Below are positions 12,250 to 22,299 of a DNA stretch of 64,000 nt, piece by piece. The DNA comes from Toxonevra muliebris. Lineage: Eukaryota; Arthropoda; Insecta; Diptera; Pallopteridae. Position 1 is the first letter of the stretch; each line of letters begins with the position of its first letter. The stretch spans positions 434,001 through 498,000 of the forward strand of contig CAVNUY010000004.1 in assembly GCA_963691655.1 (NCBI GenBank), written 5' to 3'. Made by a program: the position numbers and the translations under genes. The notes under the pieces are model-generated. The model made no database searches, was not told where the DNA came from, and saw nothing but the letters and a program-made list of their open reading frames with translations.

Positions 12250-13143
12250 AGCGGTACTCAAACCAAAATGGACATATGGAGTGCAAATTTGGGGTTCGGC
12301 GTCAAAGACGAATATTGATATTTTACAGAGATTCCAGTCCAAAGTCCTTCGCATGGGTGCAAATGCTCCATTTTACGTCAACAATGAAACGATCCAAAGA
12401 GATTTAAAAATAACACCTGTATACGAAACTATCCAAACCTTCAGCCTTAAGGCCACCTTCTAGTCTAGATTTTTCAAAAAATTGATTTTTTTTTCATATT
12501 TCAAAAGTATGGGCTTTTAAAATTTTAGAATTATACTGTAATCAATACTCCTATCAATATTTCCAGTATTTCGACTTCTACAGGCTATTCAGCAGGTGAG
12601 CGCAGAAGCAAGTAAAAGGGTCGACTGAAGTTTAAACTCATTTATCTCAAAACTATATTCTGCACGGTGGAACCCAAAAAACAAAAACTACAAATACCGA
12701 GTTTTTTTTTATTATTATTTTTGTATATTGTTAAAGTAATAGAATATATCTACAAAGTTTAAATACTATTACTCATTATTTCATTTAAAAAAAAAAATCC
12801 TAAAAACTCGTCAAATTCAAGGGTGCTAGACTAAGAGGTCCCCTTAAGTATCGAGATCGCCTGTTAACCCACCCGAACGAATTGGCGAAAGAGCTGCTAA
12901 GTTCAGAAAATTCTATTCGAAGACTAAAGAGGTGCTCACAGTCAGATCTTTCAAACAGATTCGCAACATAATCTAATTTCGTTTTCATATAAGTTAATAC
13001 ACATATAATAGTATAATTTTCTTTAAATTGTATTCAATGTAATGGATTCTAATGAGATTCCTTACTCATGATATTGTAAAAGAGCAAAGTAATACTTAAT
13101 GTCTAAATAGACAGATTGTATTTAATAAATGGAGTTAAAAAAA
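12250..13143 (+). pseudogene. Jockey-type retrotransposon 3' relic with poly(A) tail
   Basis: The frame from about 12255 reads KWTYGVQIWGSASKTNIDIL and continues through QRFQSKVLRM, AP-YV-N and DL-ITPVYETI, the C-terminal end of Jockey-clade reverse transcriptases. After an insertion (12461-12833) the same protein resumes with YRDRLLTHPNELAKELL and RRLKRC-QSDL at about 12845-12970, ending in a stop. An AATAAA at 12124+1000 (13124-13129) and an A run at about 13137-13143 mark the 3' end of a reverse-transcribed copy. Only the last few hundred bases of the element are present. Confidence 0.75.
12461..12833. mobile_element. Small insertion with short inverted ends, inside the Jockey relic
   Basis: About 373 bases interrupt the Jockey reading frame. 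The ends are TAGTCTAG (12461-12468) and CTAGACTA (12826-12833). If the outer TA is the target duplication this is a TA-type MITE. Only 6-8 bases are inverted, so the class is uncertain. It is noncoding. Confidence 0.45.
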
Positions 13144-13621
13144 CAAATTATGTAAACTGAATGTATTTTGCAATATTTTCACTTCTCTGTTTTGGTCGTA
13201 AAAATAAGAGTAGCAGCTTTTTTTAAAAGCTTGATAAAAGTTCAAGCTTTCATCTGATAGTAGCTAAAATGTGCCGCTCGTCGGCAATCAAAAGATATAC
13301 TCCACCAAAGTGACTGAATGAGCTTTTCAAACAACAAGAAATTTTATTTACAAATGTTAATAATGGAAATTTCATCTAAGCTAAAAAAATTTTAATTGCA
13401 TCATTTTGCTGGAAGTAATTGAGGTTCAAATAAGTTGAACATTTCATATTAGTACTTAGCCAAACGGCTTTTACCGATTTTTAAAGACTAATAATTTGTT
13501 TATAAATATATTAGTTAGATATCTTAACACAAAAATTAAAAAAGATACAAATTCAACCCATGAAAAAAAATGATTTTTTTCCACCCTCAGCGGCGCACTG
13601 AGGCTAATGTGAACATGGTCT
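13144..13621. other. Intronic stretch, no gene seen
   Basis: No recognisable feature. Confidence 0.55.
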
Positions 13622-13830
13622 ATAGCTGAACTTTCCTTTCTTATGTTAAATACGCGTATTACGTCGTGTTTGTGCCGATAAGTGTAAAGAGTATCAACAG
13701 AAGAAAAGCAACAACAAAATAGAGGGAAGAAGACTGCAAAATTTTCAACAGAATGTGTTATAATTGTTTTCTAATAATTTTCAACTAAACAACAAAGTTT
13801 CACTTCAACTGTGAGTGTCTTCAGATTAGT
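13622..13830 (+). repeat. Paralogous uninterrupted copy of the RAG-like element's target
   Basis: This stretch matches 14690-14735 joined to 18196-18365, the two flanks of the transposon at 14736-18195. Here the sequence runs through without interruption (TATTACGTCGTGTTTGTGCC at 13636-13655), so it serves as an empty-site reference. CGTCG here corresponds to the duplicated CGCCG. Confidence 0.75.
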
Positions 13831-14735
13831 GTTCGGCCTAAAATTACATCTTCGGCTTCGACAAAAAACTTCGTCCATTTTTTGTGAAGCCGAAGATTAT
13901 AAGCAATTTATTTTGCAATAAATTTTACTATAGTTTGGCAGTGAAAACCTCTTACTTAGAATTATTTATACATAACTAGAAATAAATAAATTTAAAGTGG
14001 TTATATAAAATATGTACATGACAATTTCTGTGTTCTATTTTTTCCTTTAGCTTGTTCTATTTTTAAGTTTGAAATAGCCCACAGATTTACAACCTTACAA
14101 ACTGAAATCTGTGATTTTTTAACAAACAAACTTCAGAATTAGAATTAGAGTCAGCAGAAGTAGCCAAATTTGTTCACCTTTTGAGAACTTGAAAAGTATT
14201 TTAAAGTAGAGTTAATTGTTAGAGAAGGCGATTACTGACCCTCCACTTTTTTCGCTTTAATCGCTTGTATAACGCCTTTTTTTTTAAGTTCACAGCCGAT
14301 CGAAAGTTACAGATGTCATGCATACTTAAACTTTCAAACTTTTTTTCTCATTACTGCTTTTTTCGAAATGGCTACCACAATATCTCGTAAACTAATTAAC
14401 AGATTGATCTAAAATTATCATGACATCTATAGTTCTAGTCCGTCCGAGCCAGGATCATCGTAATATTGCTCATAGTTTTTGAAGTAAAACTTCTTTAGCG
14501 GGGTAAATTGAAAATTTTGCAACGGAAATCGCATTGTTGTAGCACTCATACGAAACTAATAAGAAACGAAGATATGCTGTTGTTAGTATTTATCGAACGA
14601 AGTGACATGGGGAACGGCTGCATACAATCACGCATAGAGGCGACTTTTCGCAGTGTTTTCTCTTGTGCTTTAGTGAGAGAGCTTGATTTCATACAGCTGC
14701 TTTCCTGTCATGTGTTATATACGTTAACTACGCCG
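13831..14735. other. Intronic stretch with one hairpin, no gene seen
   Basis: ATCTTCGGCTTC at 13851 and GAAGCCGAAGAT near 13887-13898 form an inverted pair; similar TTCGGC-rich text recurs near 19430-19480. The last 45 bases before 14736 are the left flank of the RAG-like transposon. A 115-codon frame at 14508-14855 runs across the transposon boundary and is probably chance. Confidence 0.55.
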
Positions 14736-14763
14736 CACAGTGGTTTGACTGCGGAAAAAAATC
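14736..14763 (+). promoter_or_regulatory. Left transposon end resembling a 12-RSS
   Basis: Heptamer CACAGTG (14736-14742) is identical to the V(D)J recombination heptamer. A 12-bp spacer GTTTGACTGCGG follows, then an A-rich nonamer-like block AAAAAAATC (14755-14763). It is the presumed transposase binding and cleavage site. Its use as such is inference. Confidence 0.7.
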
Positions 14764-15862
14764 ATTTTTTTGACGCTTCGATGTTTAAAATTTTTTTCTT
14801 GATTTCTATTCATAAATATTTCATTAGCATATTAAAAAAATATTGGAGGGATTAGTTCATCAAATAATTGTGGGTGAGCTGTCGAAGTTGATGAATGCTA
14901 AACACAAAGTGCTAGCATGCATTTTGAAGCGTTTTTCGGAAGCTTTTGTTGTTTAACTGTAGTTATAATCTTAAAACTATTTTTTTATATGAATTTGTGA
15001 CATATGAAGAATGTGTTTCGTAAATGACAAAAAAGAGAAAAAATGTTTTTTTCCAAAAAAATTTGGTTTTTAGAAACTAAAATTTCAATATAATTCCTTA
15101 AGTTTGGTGGACCAGATCTACCTTGCGAAGGTGTGCGAAATATTCTCATATATAAAAATGTAAAATATAATTTCTTAGCTAAATAACAAAAAAAAAATTG
15201 GCTGCGGATCCCATTTTTATGAACAAAACACTAAATGGATATCGTGAAAAACTGTGTGAAAATGTGATTACACAATACAACAAATTTTAAACTTTTGTGT
15301 TATGCGCGAGATTTTCCAACAGTTTTATAGTAATTTATAGTCACTGATCACGACTGCGTCCTCAGTTTTTCTCGATCACATCTAGATCTTCCACAATATG
15401 GACCTGAAGTCGGAAAATGGGGTCTTCAGTGGCTATTAAGAAATTTCTTTATTTCAGCAGATACAAATAAAATTTTTATTGTTATTTGTGGTAACAGTGT
15501 ATTTTTAAGAGATTGAGTTTTTTTTTTTTTGTAAAAAAACAAGAAATGTAAACAAAATATGCAACAAAACGAATTATTGAAACAGTTAAAGCAGTAAAAA
15601 AAATGTACCCTACACCAGAAAAATAGGTGTATTAATTTCTGTCGTTTTTATATAACTCAGAAAATAATCCTGATACAGATTGAAATGGGTGAAATCAACT
15701 GCCTCGCCTCAAATATAATTAAAATATAAAAATATTGAATTATGCCGAAAATATTTCCACTGCCAAAAAAAAAATTTGTTTCAATAATACTAATCGACAA
15801 TACTAATTGCGAATATTTTAATAAAGTCAAAAGTATACAAAATTAAGTTGGTTTTTTATAAT

Positions 15863-17515
15863 ATGGAAAATTTAAAGTTGTCGTATAAGGAAATATTCGA
15901 AATATTAATGGATTGTAATCGTAATATTAAAATTTTTTCTAATATTATTAAAGGAAAATATCCTTTTCTTGAAGCTAGTGATTTAGAAGTGCTTAATAGA
16001 TTTATAGACCAAACATTTCTGCCGCAATTTAACAACAAATGGCAAAAGTGCTCACGCAAGAAGGATAATTTTTTAAAATACAATAAGCTTTGGCTTTCAA
16101 ATGTATTCACATTTGATAGCCCAGAAGAACCATGTTGTTCTAGTCAAGCTAAACGTGGACGTCCAAAAAAATCCTTTGAAGAATCTTGCGATCGTACAAA
16201 GCGATATAAAATAAATGAAGTATGTGAGAATATTTCACAAGATTTAATAACATCAGCTGCCAAAAAAAAAATGCCACTTCTACAGCTGGAAAATTTACTC
16301 CGGAGAAAGCATTAGGTCTAATACTTGATGCTTGGTTGTCAAAGTACCAGTACGAAATTATACGGAATTTAGCAATAGAAATCGGATGTTACATTTTCCC
16401 ATCATATTATCGAGTTTTAAATGCAAAAAAAATGCTACCCAAATAACATACAAACGGAAGAAAATGGTTCTAAAGTTGCTTTACAAGCTTTGTTGGATCA
16501 CACTTCTCAAAGAATTATAGAATCAAAAACCTCAGCAGAGCTTGCGAAAATTGGAGATGATATCACTTTAACATCAAGTGGGGTTGCGATGGTTCATCAG
16601 GACATAGTGAATACAAACAGATTTTTACAGACGAAAATGTATCTGACTCAAATATGTTACTAACATCACTAGTGCCCCTAACTTTAACTCAAAAAGAAAA
16701 TTCATCACTGATGTATTGGAAAAATTCAAAACCATCTTCCACTTCCGACCAATGCAATTTGAATTTGTTAAGGAGACAGCTGAAGTAACAATAAAAGAAG
16801 TTGAAAGGGTAAAAAGTGAAATATTAAATTTAAAAATGTCTGTTATTAATATACAAAATCGATCAATTCGAGTAAATCATAAATTGGTCTTTACAATGAT
16901 TGATGGTAAAGTAGCAAATCACGTTACTAACACATCGGCTATGTCAGTATGCTTTATATGCAAAGCAAACCCATCTGAAATGAATGATTTGGAGGTTTTA
17001 AAAAAAAAACTGTATTACAGGAAAATCTTAAAATAGGCATGGTAACACAGCACGAAGATTTTTCCAGAATCCTGAAACCACGGCTAATATCGTAGGTGTC
17101 GATCAAGAATTAATCCACCTATTTCGAATAATATTAGACACCATAAATTGTAACGCACAGATAGATACGGATAAATTTGAGCAATATTGTATGGAAACTG
17201 CAGAATTGTATATAAAATTGTATAGTTGGTACAATATGTCAACTACGGTTCACAAAATACTAATGCATGGCAGCAAAATTATTTCATTCGCTGCGTTGCC
17301 AATAGGAATGCTCACTGAAGAAGCACAAGAAGCTCGAATGAAGGACTATTGGCTATTTAAGCCATTCCAGAAAATGCGATAGAAAGTCTACTAATGAAGA
17401 GTTCATGCACCAGCTTCTGGCATCTTCAGACCCTTTTATAAATAAATTTAGAGCAGATGCCAGAAAAAACGAATTGGAAGTACATGATGATGTAAAAAAC
17501 TTACTTACTCAGTAA
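15863..17515 (+). pseudogene. RAG1-core-like (Transib-type) transposase, frameshifted
   Basis: The product would be a DDE transposase. Starting at ATG 15863, the N-terminal third includes RGRPKKSFEES near 16155. Frameshifts fall at A-runs (about 16262, 16425, 16690, 16997) and near 16570 and 17375. The catalytic residues can be placed against RAG1: CDGSSGH (Asp codon 16588-16590, like D600), MIDGKV (Asp 16902-16904, like D708) and EEAQEAR (Glu 17329-17331, like E962). A zinc quartet is also present: CFIC (16950-16961; RAG1 C727/C730) and HKILMH (17251-17268; H937/H942), with the same C-x2-C and H-x4-H spacing. Near 17035 some 80 family residues appear deleted between the Cys pair and GNTARRFF. 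The end at TAA 17513-17515 is my choice after the last shift. All this is by-eye homology. Encoded activity is lost, but the triad codons survive. Confidence 0.75.
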
Positions 17516-17799
17516 AGAAACATTATTTCTAAAATTACCGTAGTTCTTTCAATAAATGCTACATATAGTTTTTCAGACATATATAAGTCTTAAAATTAAA
17601 AGTAAATTCGAAATATGAAATCTTTTTCAAAATAGTATTTATATTTTAAACTGAAGATATCTAGTTTATCCAATACTAATATTATCTCAGTGGGCAATTT
17701 ACAATGCCCAATGTATTGTAATTAATGTATTTTTGCTCTGCAAAATAAACTAGAAATTAGATTTTTTTTTTAAATATACTAAAATATTACATATACACC

Positions 17800-18180
17800 A
17801 AGTGGCCGATCACGGCCATTTTCATAATTCTTCTATTTTCTGACCTAAAAGTGACTCATGCCAAAATTTGTTGAGCTCAGACGCCTCCTTATATGTTTCG
17901 TACATTTGTATGGGAAAGTGGGCGTGGCTGTTGACCAATCTCACTTACTTTTGTGTTGGAGCTATAATCAAAATGATTATTGAAATGATTTTTATCTCGA
18001 TATCTTGACTGCAATAGATTTTTGAGATGTTTTAGTTTTTCTGTTGTATGGGAGATGGGCGTGGCAGTTGACCGATCACGCCCATTTCTTAAATTTTTCT
18101 TTTCCACAACCTAAGAGTGGCTCATGCCAAAAATCGTTGTGCTGAGATGATCGCTTATATTTTTTCCGCATTTTGTATGG
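17800..18180 (+). repeat. Subterminal repeats of the RAG-like transposon
   Basis: Two diverged units of roughly 115 bases (about 17800-17920 and 18070-18180) share CCGATCACG-CCATTT, a CCTAA-AGTG-CTCATGCCAAAA block and a TATGG end. GGGCGTGGC-GTTGACC lies between and before them. They could be extra transposase-binding sites (inference). Confidence 0.6.
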
Positions 18181-18195
18181 AGTCGAACCACTGTG
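18157..18195 (-). promoter_or_regulatory. Right transposon end resembling a 23-RSS
   Basis: Read inward on the minus strand: heptamer CACAGTG (18195-18189), a 23-bp spacer starting GTTCGACT and ending GCGG, then an A-rich block AAAAAATAT (18165-18157). The spacer equals the left one with 11 bases, CCATACAAAAT, added between GTTYGACT and GCGG, about one helical turn. Confidence 0.7.
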
Positions 18196-18365
18196 CGCCG
18201 TGTTTGTGCCGATAAGTGTAGAAAGAAACAAAAAAAAAAAAAAAAAAAAACAAAATAGAGAGAAGAAAACTGCAAAAACTTCAATAGAATTTGTTATAAA
18301 TGTTTTCTAATAATTTTCAAATAACAAAGTTTCACTTCTACTGTGAGTGCCTGCAGACACATGAT
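18196..18365 (+). repeat. Right flank of the RAG-like insertion, dispersed repeat
   Basis: Matches 13642-13820 from GTGTTTGTGCCGATAAGTGT to TTTCACTTC-ACTGTGAGTG. It contains a long A run at about 18230-18250 absent from the other copy. Confidence 0.7.
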
Positions 18366-19504
18366 TTTTTTTAAGGGGAAGTCTCCTTAAACAATTTTTT
18401 TTTTAATTACATAACCTTAAAAAAATTTTTGCTGTTTTTTTCGATGATTTTCTTTCTTGGTAGAGCCGTCTGTAACGACCCCTGCTTATAACTGGTTGAC
18501 ATGATATTTCAACATTTGAATATATTAGATATATTAGATTCAAGTCGATTCTTGAAATATAGAATGGGAAAAATGTCGGACTTTCCAAATTGTTGACATC
18601 TTATTACAACTTGAATTGCTTATTAATTTTTTTTTAAATATGGATGAATAATCCTAACGGCGATAGGTATTCTCGTGTAGAATAAGCCCTCAAATTTTGA
18701 GGCTGATCGGTTTCATAATGTTTTTTTTTAAATCATGTCAACCAATTCTAAAAACGTTGTTTTGAGAAAAACCTGTTGGAACTTTTTTATGGAATAGATC
18801 GTTGTTTCCATCATAAATTATTATATTCCTAAGGCATCTAATATTATGTACGAAAAAATTCAAATTCAGCAAAAAATTTTACCATAGTAGAAAAAATGAC
18901 AAAAATCAAATATTTATTTTTGAAAACTATTTAATAATTTAGTTTTTAATATTTTTAGTTAGCTTTGGCTAGATTCTGGCACAGATCTATCGATTAATAT
19001 ACTGCTTCAATTTTTGAGTTTAGATAGGCAGAACAACTGGAATTATCCATCGACCAACTTTTTTCACACAGATGTCGTTCCACAGATATATAGTAAATGT
19101 AACTATATTTTGGCGTAAACAAATGTTGAAATGTTAGTAAATATGTGATAAAAATACAAAGCTAGAAGATTTTCATTGTTTGTCACAAAAAATTGGCACG
19201 ATAGCTTTAAAAAATCTGCTGTCACACCAGACAACCCATTAAGCAAATTACAGAAAACTATTTGTCAGCACCTCCGACTAGTGTAGCGAGTGAACAGTTA
19301 CTTACTTATTGCTACTAGTCAGCTTTTTATTTGAAGTACTTCTCATATATTTAAGTTTTTCTGTTTATGTTTGCAAATTGGCGAAAAATTTGTATTCTCA
19401 GGATTCTTTTTTTATGTTTTAAAAATCCTTCGGTCTTCGATTTTGGCCGAAGGCTACAGCAATGGCCGATGTTTGCCTTCGGCTACTGCAAACACATAAT
19501 TTTT
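18366..19504. other. Intronic stretch, no gene seen
   Basis: AT-rich, no recognisable coding region. TTCGGC-rich short inverted motifs at about 19425-19490 echo those near 13850. Confidence 0.5.
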
Positions 19505-19712
19505 TTGTTTGTTTTACTTTAAAGGCTGTTCACTCGGGCGCAAGCATGAACGCCTGTCTGAAAGAGAAATGTAGAGAAAATAGGTAGTAAGACAAAGATA
19601 GAAACTCGTCTGACTTTTTCTAACTACCTATTTTTTCTACCTCTCTCTTTCAGGCAGGCGTTCATGCTTGCGCCCGTGTGAACAGCCTTTAAAGTAAAAC
19701 AAACAAAAACAT
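19505..19712. mobile_element. Palindromic MITE (about 90-bp arms)
   Basis: The left arm (TTTGTTTGTTTTACTTTAAA, then GGCTGTTCACTCGGGCGCAA) and the right arm are near-perfect inverted copies around a short centre at about 19600. It is noncoding. It sits about 280 bases upstream of a CaMKII splice acceptor and would fold into a long hairpin in the pre-mRNA. Whether the true termini lie at GGCTGTTCAC or further out is unclear, because the symmetry extends into the T-rich flank. Confidence 0.7.
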
Positions 19713-19995
19713 TTTAGATTTAAATTTTTTTAGATTTTACTTTTCTGGTATTTGGACTTAATTTTGTAATGTATTAAAATTACAAATGAAGCAGATAATA
19801 TTGTAATTTATTCTATTTATCAGATATGTACATATAGGACATTGAGCATAAATAAGATTTTTGCTAACTAAATTCTTTTTGCATAATTTTTTGAAAATAT
19901 TTTAATATCAAATTTTTTATTAAAAAATAACGAGATTTTCAGAAGTTTTGATGTTTTATCTCACTTTTTAAATATCTCTTTTTCATCTTTTTCAG

Positions 19996-20090
19996 GGGAG
20001 CCTTTTCTATTGTTAAAAGATGTGTTCAAAAATCTACTCAATTTGAATTCGCCGCAAAAATCATAAACACAAAGAAATTAACAGCAAGAG
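19996..20090 (+). CDS. CaMKII: CaMKII exon (ATP-binding lobe, about residues 22-53)
   Basis: Calcium/calmodulin-dependent protein kinase II is a cytosolic Ser/Thr kinase central to synaptic plasticity. This 95-nt exon encodes [18 protein letters not shown], then [13 protein letters not shown]. It supplies the end of the glycine-rich loop and the ATP-binding Lys (K43 in Drosophila numbering, in AAKII). The acceptor is TTTTTCAG|G and the donor G|GTAAGT. The first base completes a Lys codon and the last opens an Asp codon, so both flanking introns are split-codon. A 95-nt exon here is, as I recall, conserved in animal CaMKII genes. The upstream start exon is outside the window. No disablement is seen. 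Confidence 0.97.
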
Positions 20091-20159
20091 GTAAGTTTAG
20101 AAGTTAAAAATAAAATTTTTTTATAAAAATATAAGAACTTGATTTCTTTTTACTTGCAG

Positions 20160-20219
20160 ATTTTCAAAAGTTAGAGAGAGAAGCAAGAATTTGCAGAAAG
20201 TTACATCATCCTAATATTG
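20160..20219 (+). CDS. CaMKII: CaMKII exon (C-helix, about residues 54-73)
   Basis: A 60-nt exon encoding DFQKLEREAR and ICRKLHHPNI, the regulatory C-helix with the Glu (in EREAR) that pairs with the ATP-binding Lys. The acceptor is TACTTGCAG|A and the donor ATTG|GTATGC. The preceding intron is only 69 bp, while the following one is 32,107 bp and filled with transposons. Phase is kept: G|AT (Asp) before and G|TG (Val) after. Confidence 0.97.
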
Positions 20220-20809
20220 GTATGCTAAATGTTTAAAAACAAGTTCGATTGATTTCATTCCAAAGATGCAAAACCAAACAATCCTACACAATAGTAAATG
20301 TGCATATACATTAACCTTTAACTATGGAAGTGAATTTTTTGGACATAGTCTGTGAATAAATAATTGTGCTGGACAATAAAAAAAAAATTATTTTTAATAA
20401 TTCTGAAATGTTTGAAAGATTGACCAAAACAAACACGAACACATAAAATGCGTCATTGACAGATAAATTATTACTATATATACGGAGAAAAATATTACCG
20501 GCTGCATTATAATCTTAAGATTGCTAAGATTACTAAACGTTGAAAGGTTTTATGCTCTGAAGTAAACCGAAATTCGTTGATAAAACTTTGTAAGACTTTG
20601 CGAGGCTTGATCGAAGCCAAACCATAAACAGAATGTATTTTGTTGTCTTCACATATATAAATCAGCAGGAGAGAATCGAAATGAATTCTGTTTTTACCAA
20701 ATACCATCCACAGATCCGCCAGTGACCTTAAAAATTTCATGTGGAATTTTTGAATACAAAATATCATATAAGCAAAATTTTTAAATTCTTCTAGTATACT
20801 TAACTATTA
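20220..20809. other. Start of the 32-kb CaMKII intron, no gene seen
   Basis: The donor GTATGC is followed by AT-rich DNA. An 86-codon minus-strand frame (20767-20507) looks protein-like in composition but I recognise no family, so it is not called. Confidence 0.55.
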
Positions 20810-20964
20810 GTAAGCCTTTTTCTAATCACCCAAAATTACAAGAACTCAGAATTTGTTATCGTATTATATATGAATGGAAAGATTTATTGATAACGATGAA
20901 ATGCAATTCAAACTTGTTTAAAAATATCAGACAGTTTAAAAGCTATAGGGGGGTAAATCCAGCG

Positions 20965-22293
20965 TTACTTACGTTTCACCATTCGGTATAAAACGATTTT
21001 TTCACCAATAATTATCAAATTTCAAAAATCGTGCAGCACAGTCGTATGTGTCTTATGCTCTTGTACATGAATCAGCATAAACATATTTTCAATTATTAAT
21101 GTGCTCTGAGGAAATAACTCATATTAGTGCCGTTACTTACGTTTCCGCACAAAACATCTATTTTGAGTACTCGATTTAGAAATGTGAAATTCTGCGAATT
21201 AGTCAATGAAAATTAAAGAAGAAAATTGTTTCCAAATAGATTTATTTATCGACAGTAGAAGCTCATAAAAAATTTGACTGTTTTGCTTTAATTAGTATAT
21301 TTTTTTAATACATATTTGATTTGCCTAGCGTTACTTACGTTTCATTGCAGCGTTACTTACGTTTCAAGTTGTGTATCACTGGTCTACAAATGAAAATTTT
21401 TAGGAATGAGCTAGATAAAAGGGGGTCACTGAGTTCGAATCCGTGGTCTAATACACTGTACTACATCGGGATTTTTATTTATGGAGCACACAACCTTGAA
21501 ATAATCTAACATATAAAAAAGTAAAAGTGAAATTCGTTTGTTTAACAAAAGAAATTTAGATTTTTAAAACAATTTTTGATTATTTATTTTTTTGTTTTAA
21601 GTTCCTAGCTTAGCACAGTGTATGTCGAATTCAGCGACCGCCTTTTAGCTCAAGTACACTTGACTTGCCCTTTTATTTGGGTGGTATTTAGGGATTATTA
21701 AATAAGGGTTTGAATTAAACAATAAAATGCAATCATTTTATATAATTTATTTAAAAAAAAAAATCTTTAATTCGTTGCAAAGTAAAGTAAAATAGCTTGT
21801 GTTTTGATAGAGCAATAATTATTTGAAAGATATAATGAATGTAATAAATGCTAGTGGTAAATAATCAAATCTTTAAATATAAAACTAAAAAAAAAATTTT
21901 AGTTCATTCTTGAGCAAAGAACTTATCATTTTTTAAGAGAATTTAGATTAATGAAGACTATTTTTCTCCCGATATACCTTATCGCCTTCTATATTTAACT
22001 TTATTTTTTCTCTATAACACCTCACACGAGGTGTTTATTTTTAGTCATTTGTGGACAATTTTTGTTGCTCCATTTTTATTTCTGCTACCAGATACAAAAG
22101 AAATTAAAAAAAAAAATTATTTTACTTATGTTTCATTTTTAAATTAGAATTTTTTTCTACAAATACTAGAATTTTTGAATCCAAAATAGAGTAGATCAAT
22201 ATAACTTCAATCTGTAAAAGAAAATGTAAGATTTGGTTTTATTTGATAAACTACTTTTGGAGTTAAACAACTTTTGTATATTACTTACGTTTC
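20965..22293 (+). repeat. Five exact copies of TTACTTACGTTTC
   Basis: The 13-mer occurs in one orientation at 20965-20977, 21133-21145, 21331-21343, 21353-21365 and 22281-22293, with a one-mismatch copy at 22132-22144. Three copies are preceded by AGCG or CAGCG. Spacing is irregular, so this is not a tandem array. It may be a set of transposase or protein binding sites. Confidence 0.8.
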
Positions 22294-22299
22294 ACACTT

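Larger units (their letters stand above)
14736..18195 (+). mobile_element. Transib/RAG1-like DNA transposon (3460 bp)
   Basis: The ends are inverted repeats CACAGTGGTTTGACT (14736-14750) and AGTCGAACCACTGTG (18181-18195). Immediately outside lies a 5-bp direct repeat, CGCCG, at 14731-14735 and 18196-18200; 5-bp, GC-rich target duplications and ends beginning CAC are features of Transib/RAG transposons. A paralogous uninterrupted site at 13622-13830 confirms both junctions. Inside is one transposase pseudogene, 15863-17515, about 1.1 kb from the left end. There is no second coding region and nothing resembling RAG2. Two related, imperfect subterminal repeats occupy 17800-18180. The A-rich blocks near the ends are described separately. 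Superfamily placement rests on motifs I aligned by eye and on the ends. Confidence 0.82.

Noticed and set aside
14508..14855. 115-codon + strand frame
   Set aside because: It runs across the transposon boundary at 14736, so it mixes flank and terminal repeat; chance frame.
14736..18195. A RAG2-like or second gene in the RAG-like transposon
   Set aside because: No frame outside 15863-17515 shows kelch-like or other domain features.
20507..20767. 86-codon minus-strand frame in the CaMKII intron
   Set aside because: No recognisable motif and no partner exons; could be real but unsupported.
21420..21470. tRNA-like text GAGTTCGAATCC
   Set aside because: B-box-like word alone, without A box or cloverleaf.
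22014..22034. Terminator-like hairpin AACACCTC...GAGGTGTT with T run
   Set aside because: Rho-independent terminators are not meaningful in an insect intron; short chance palindrome.
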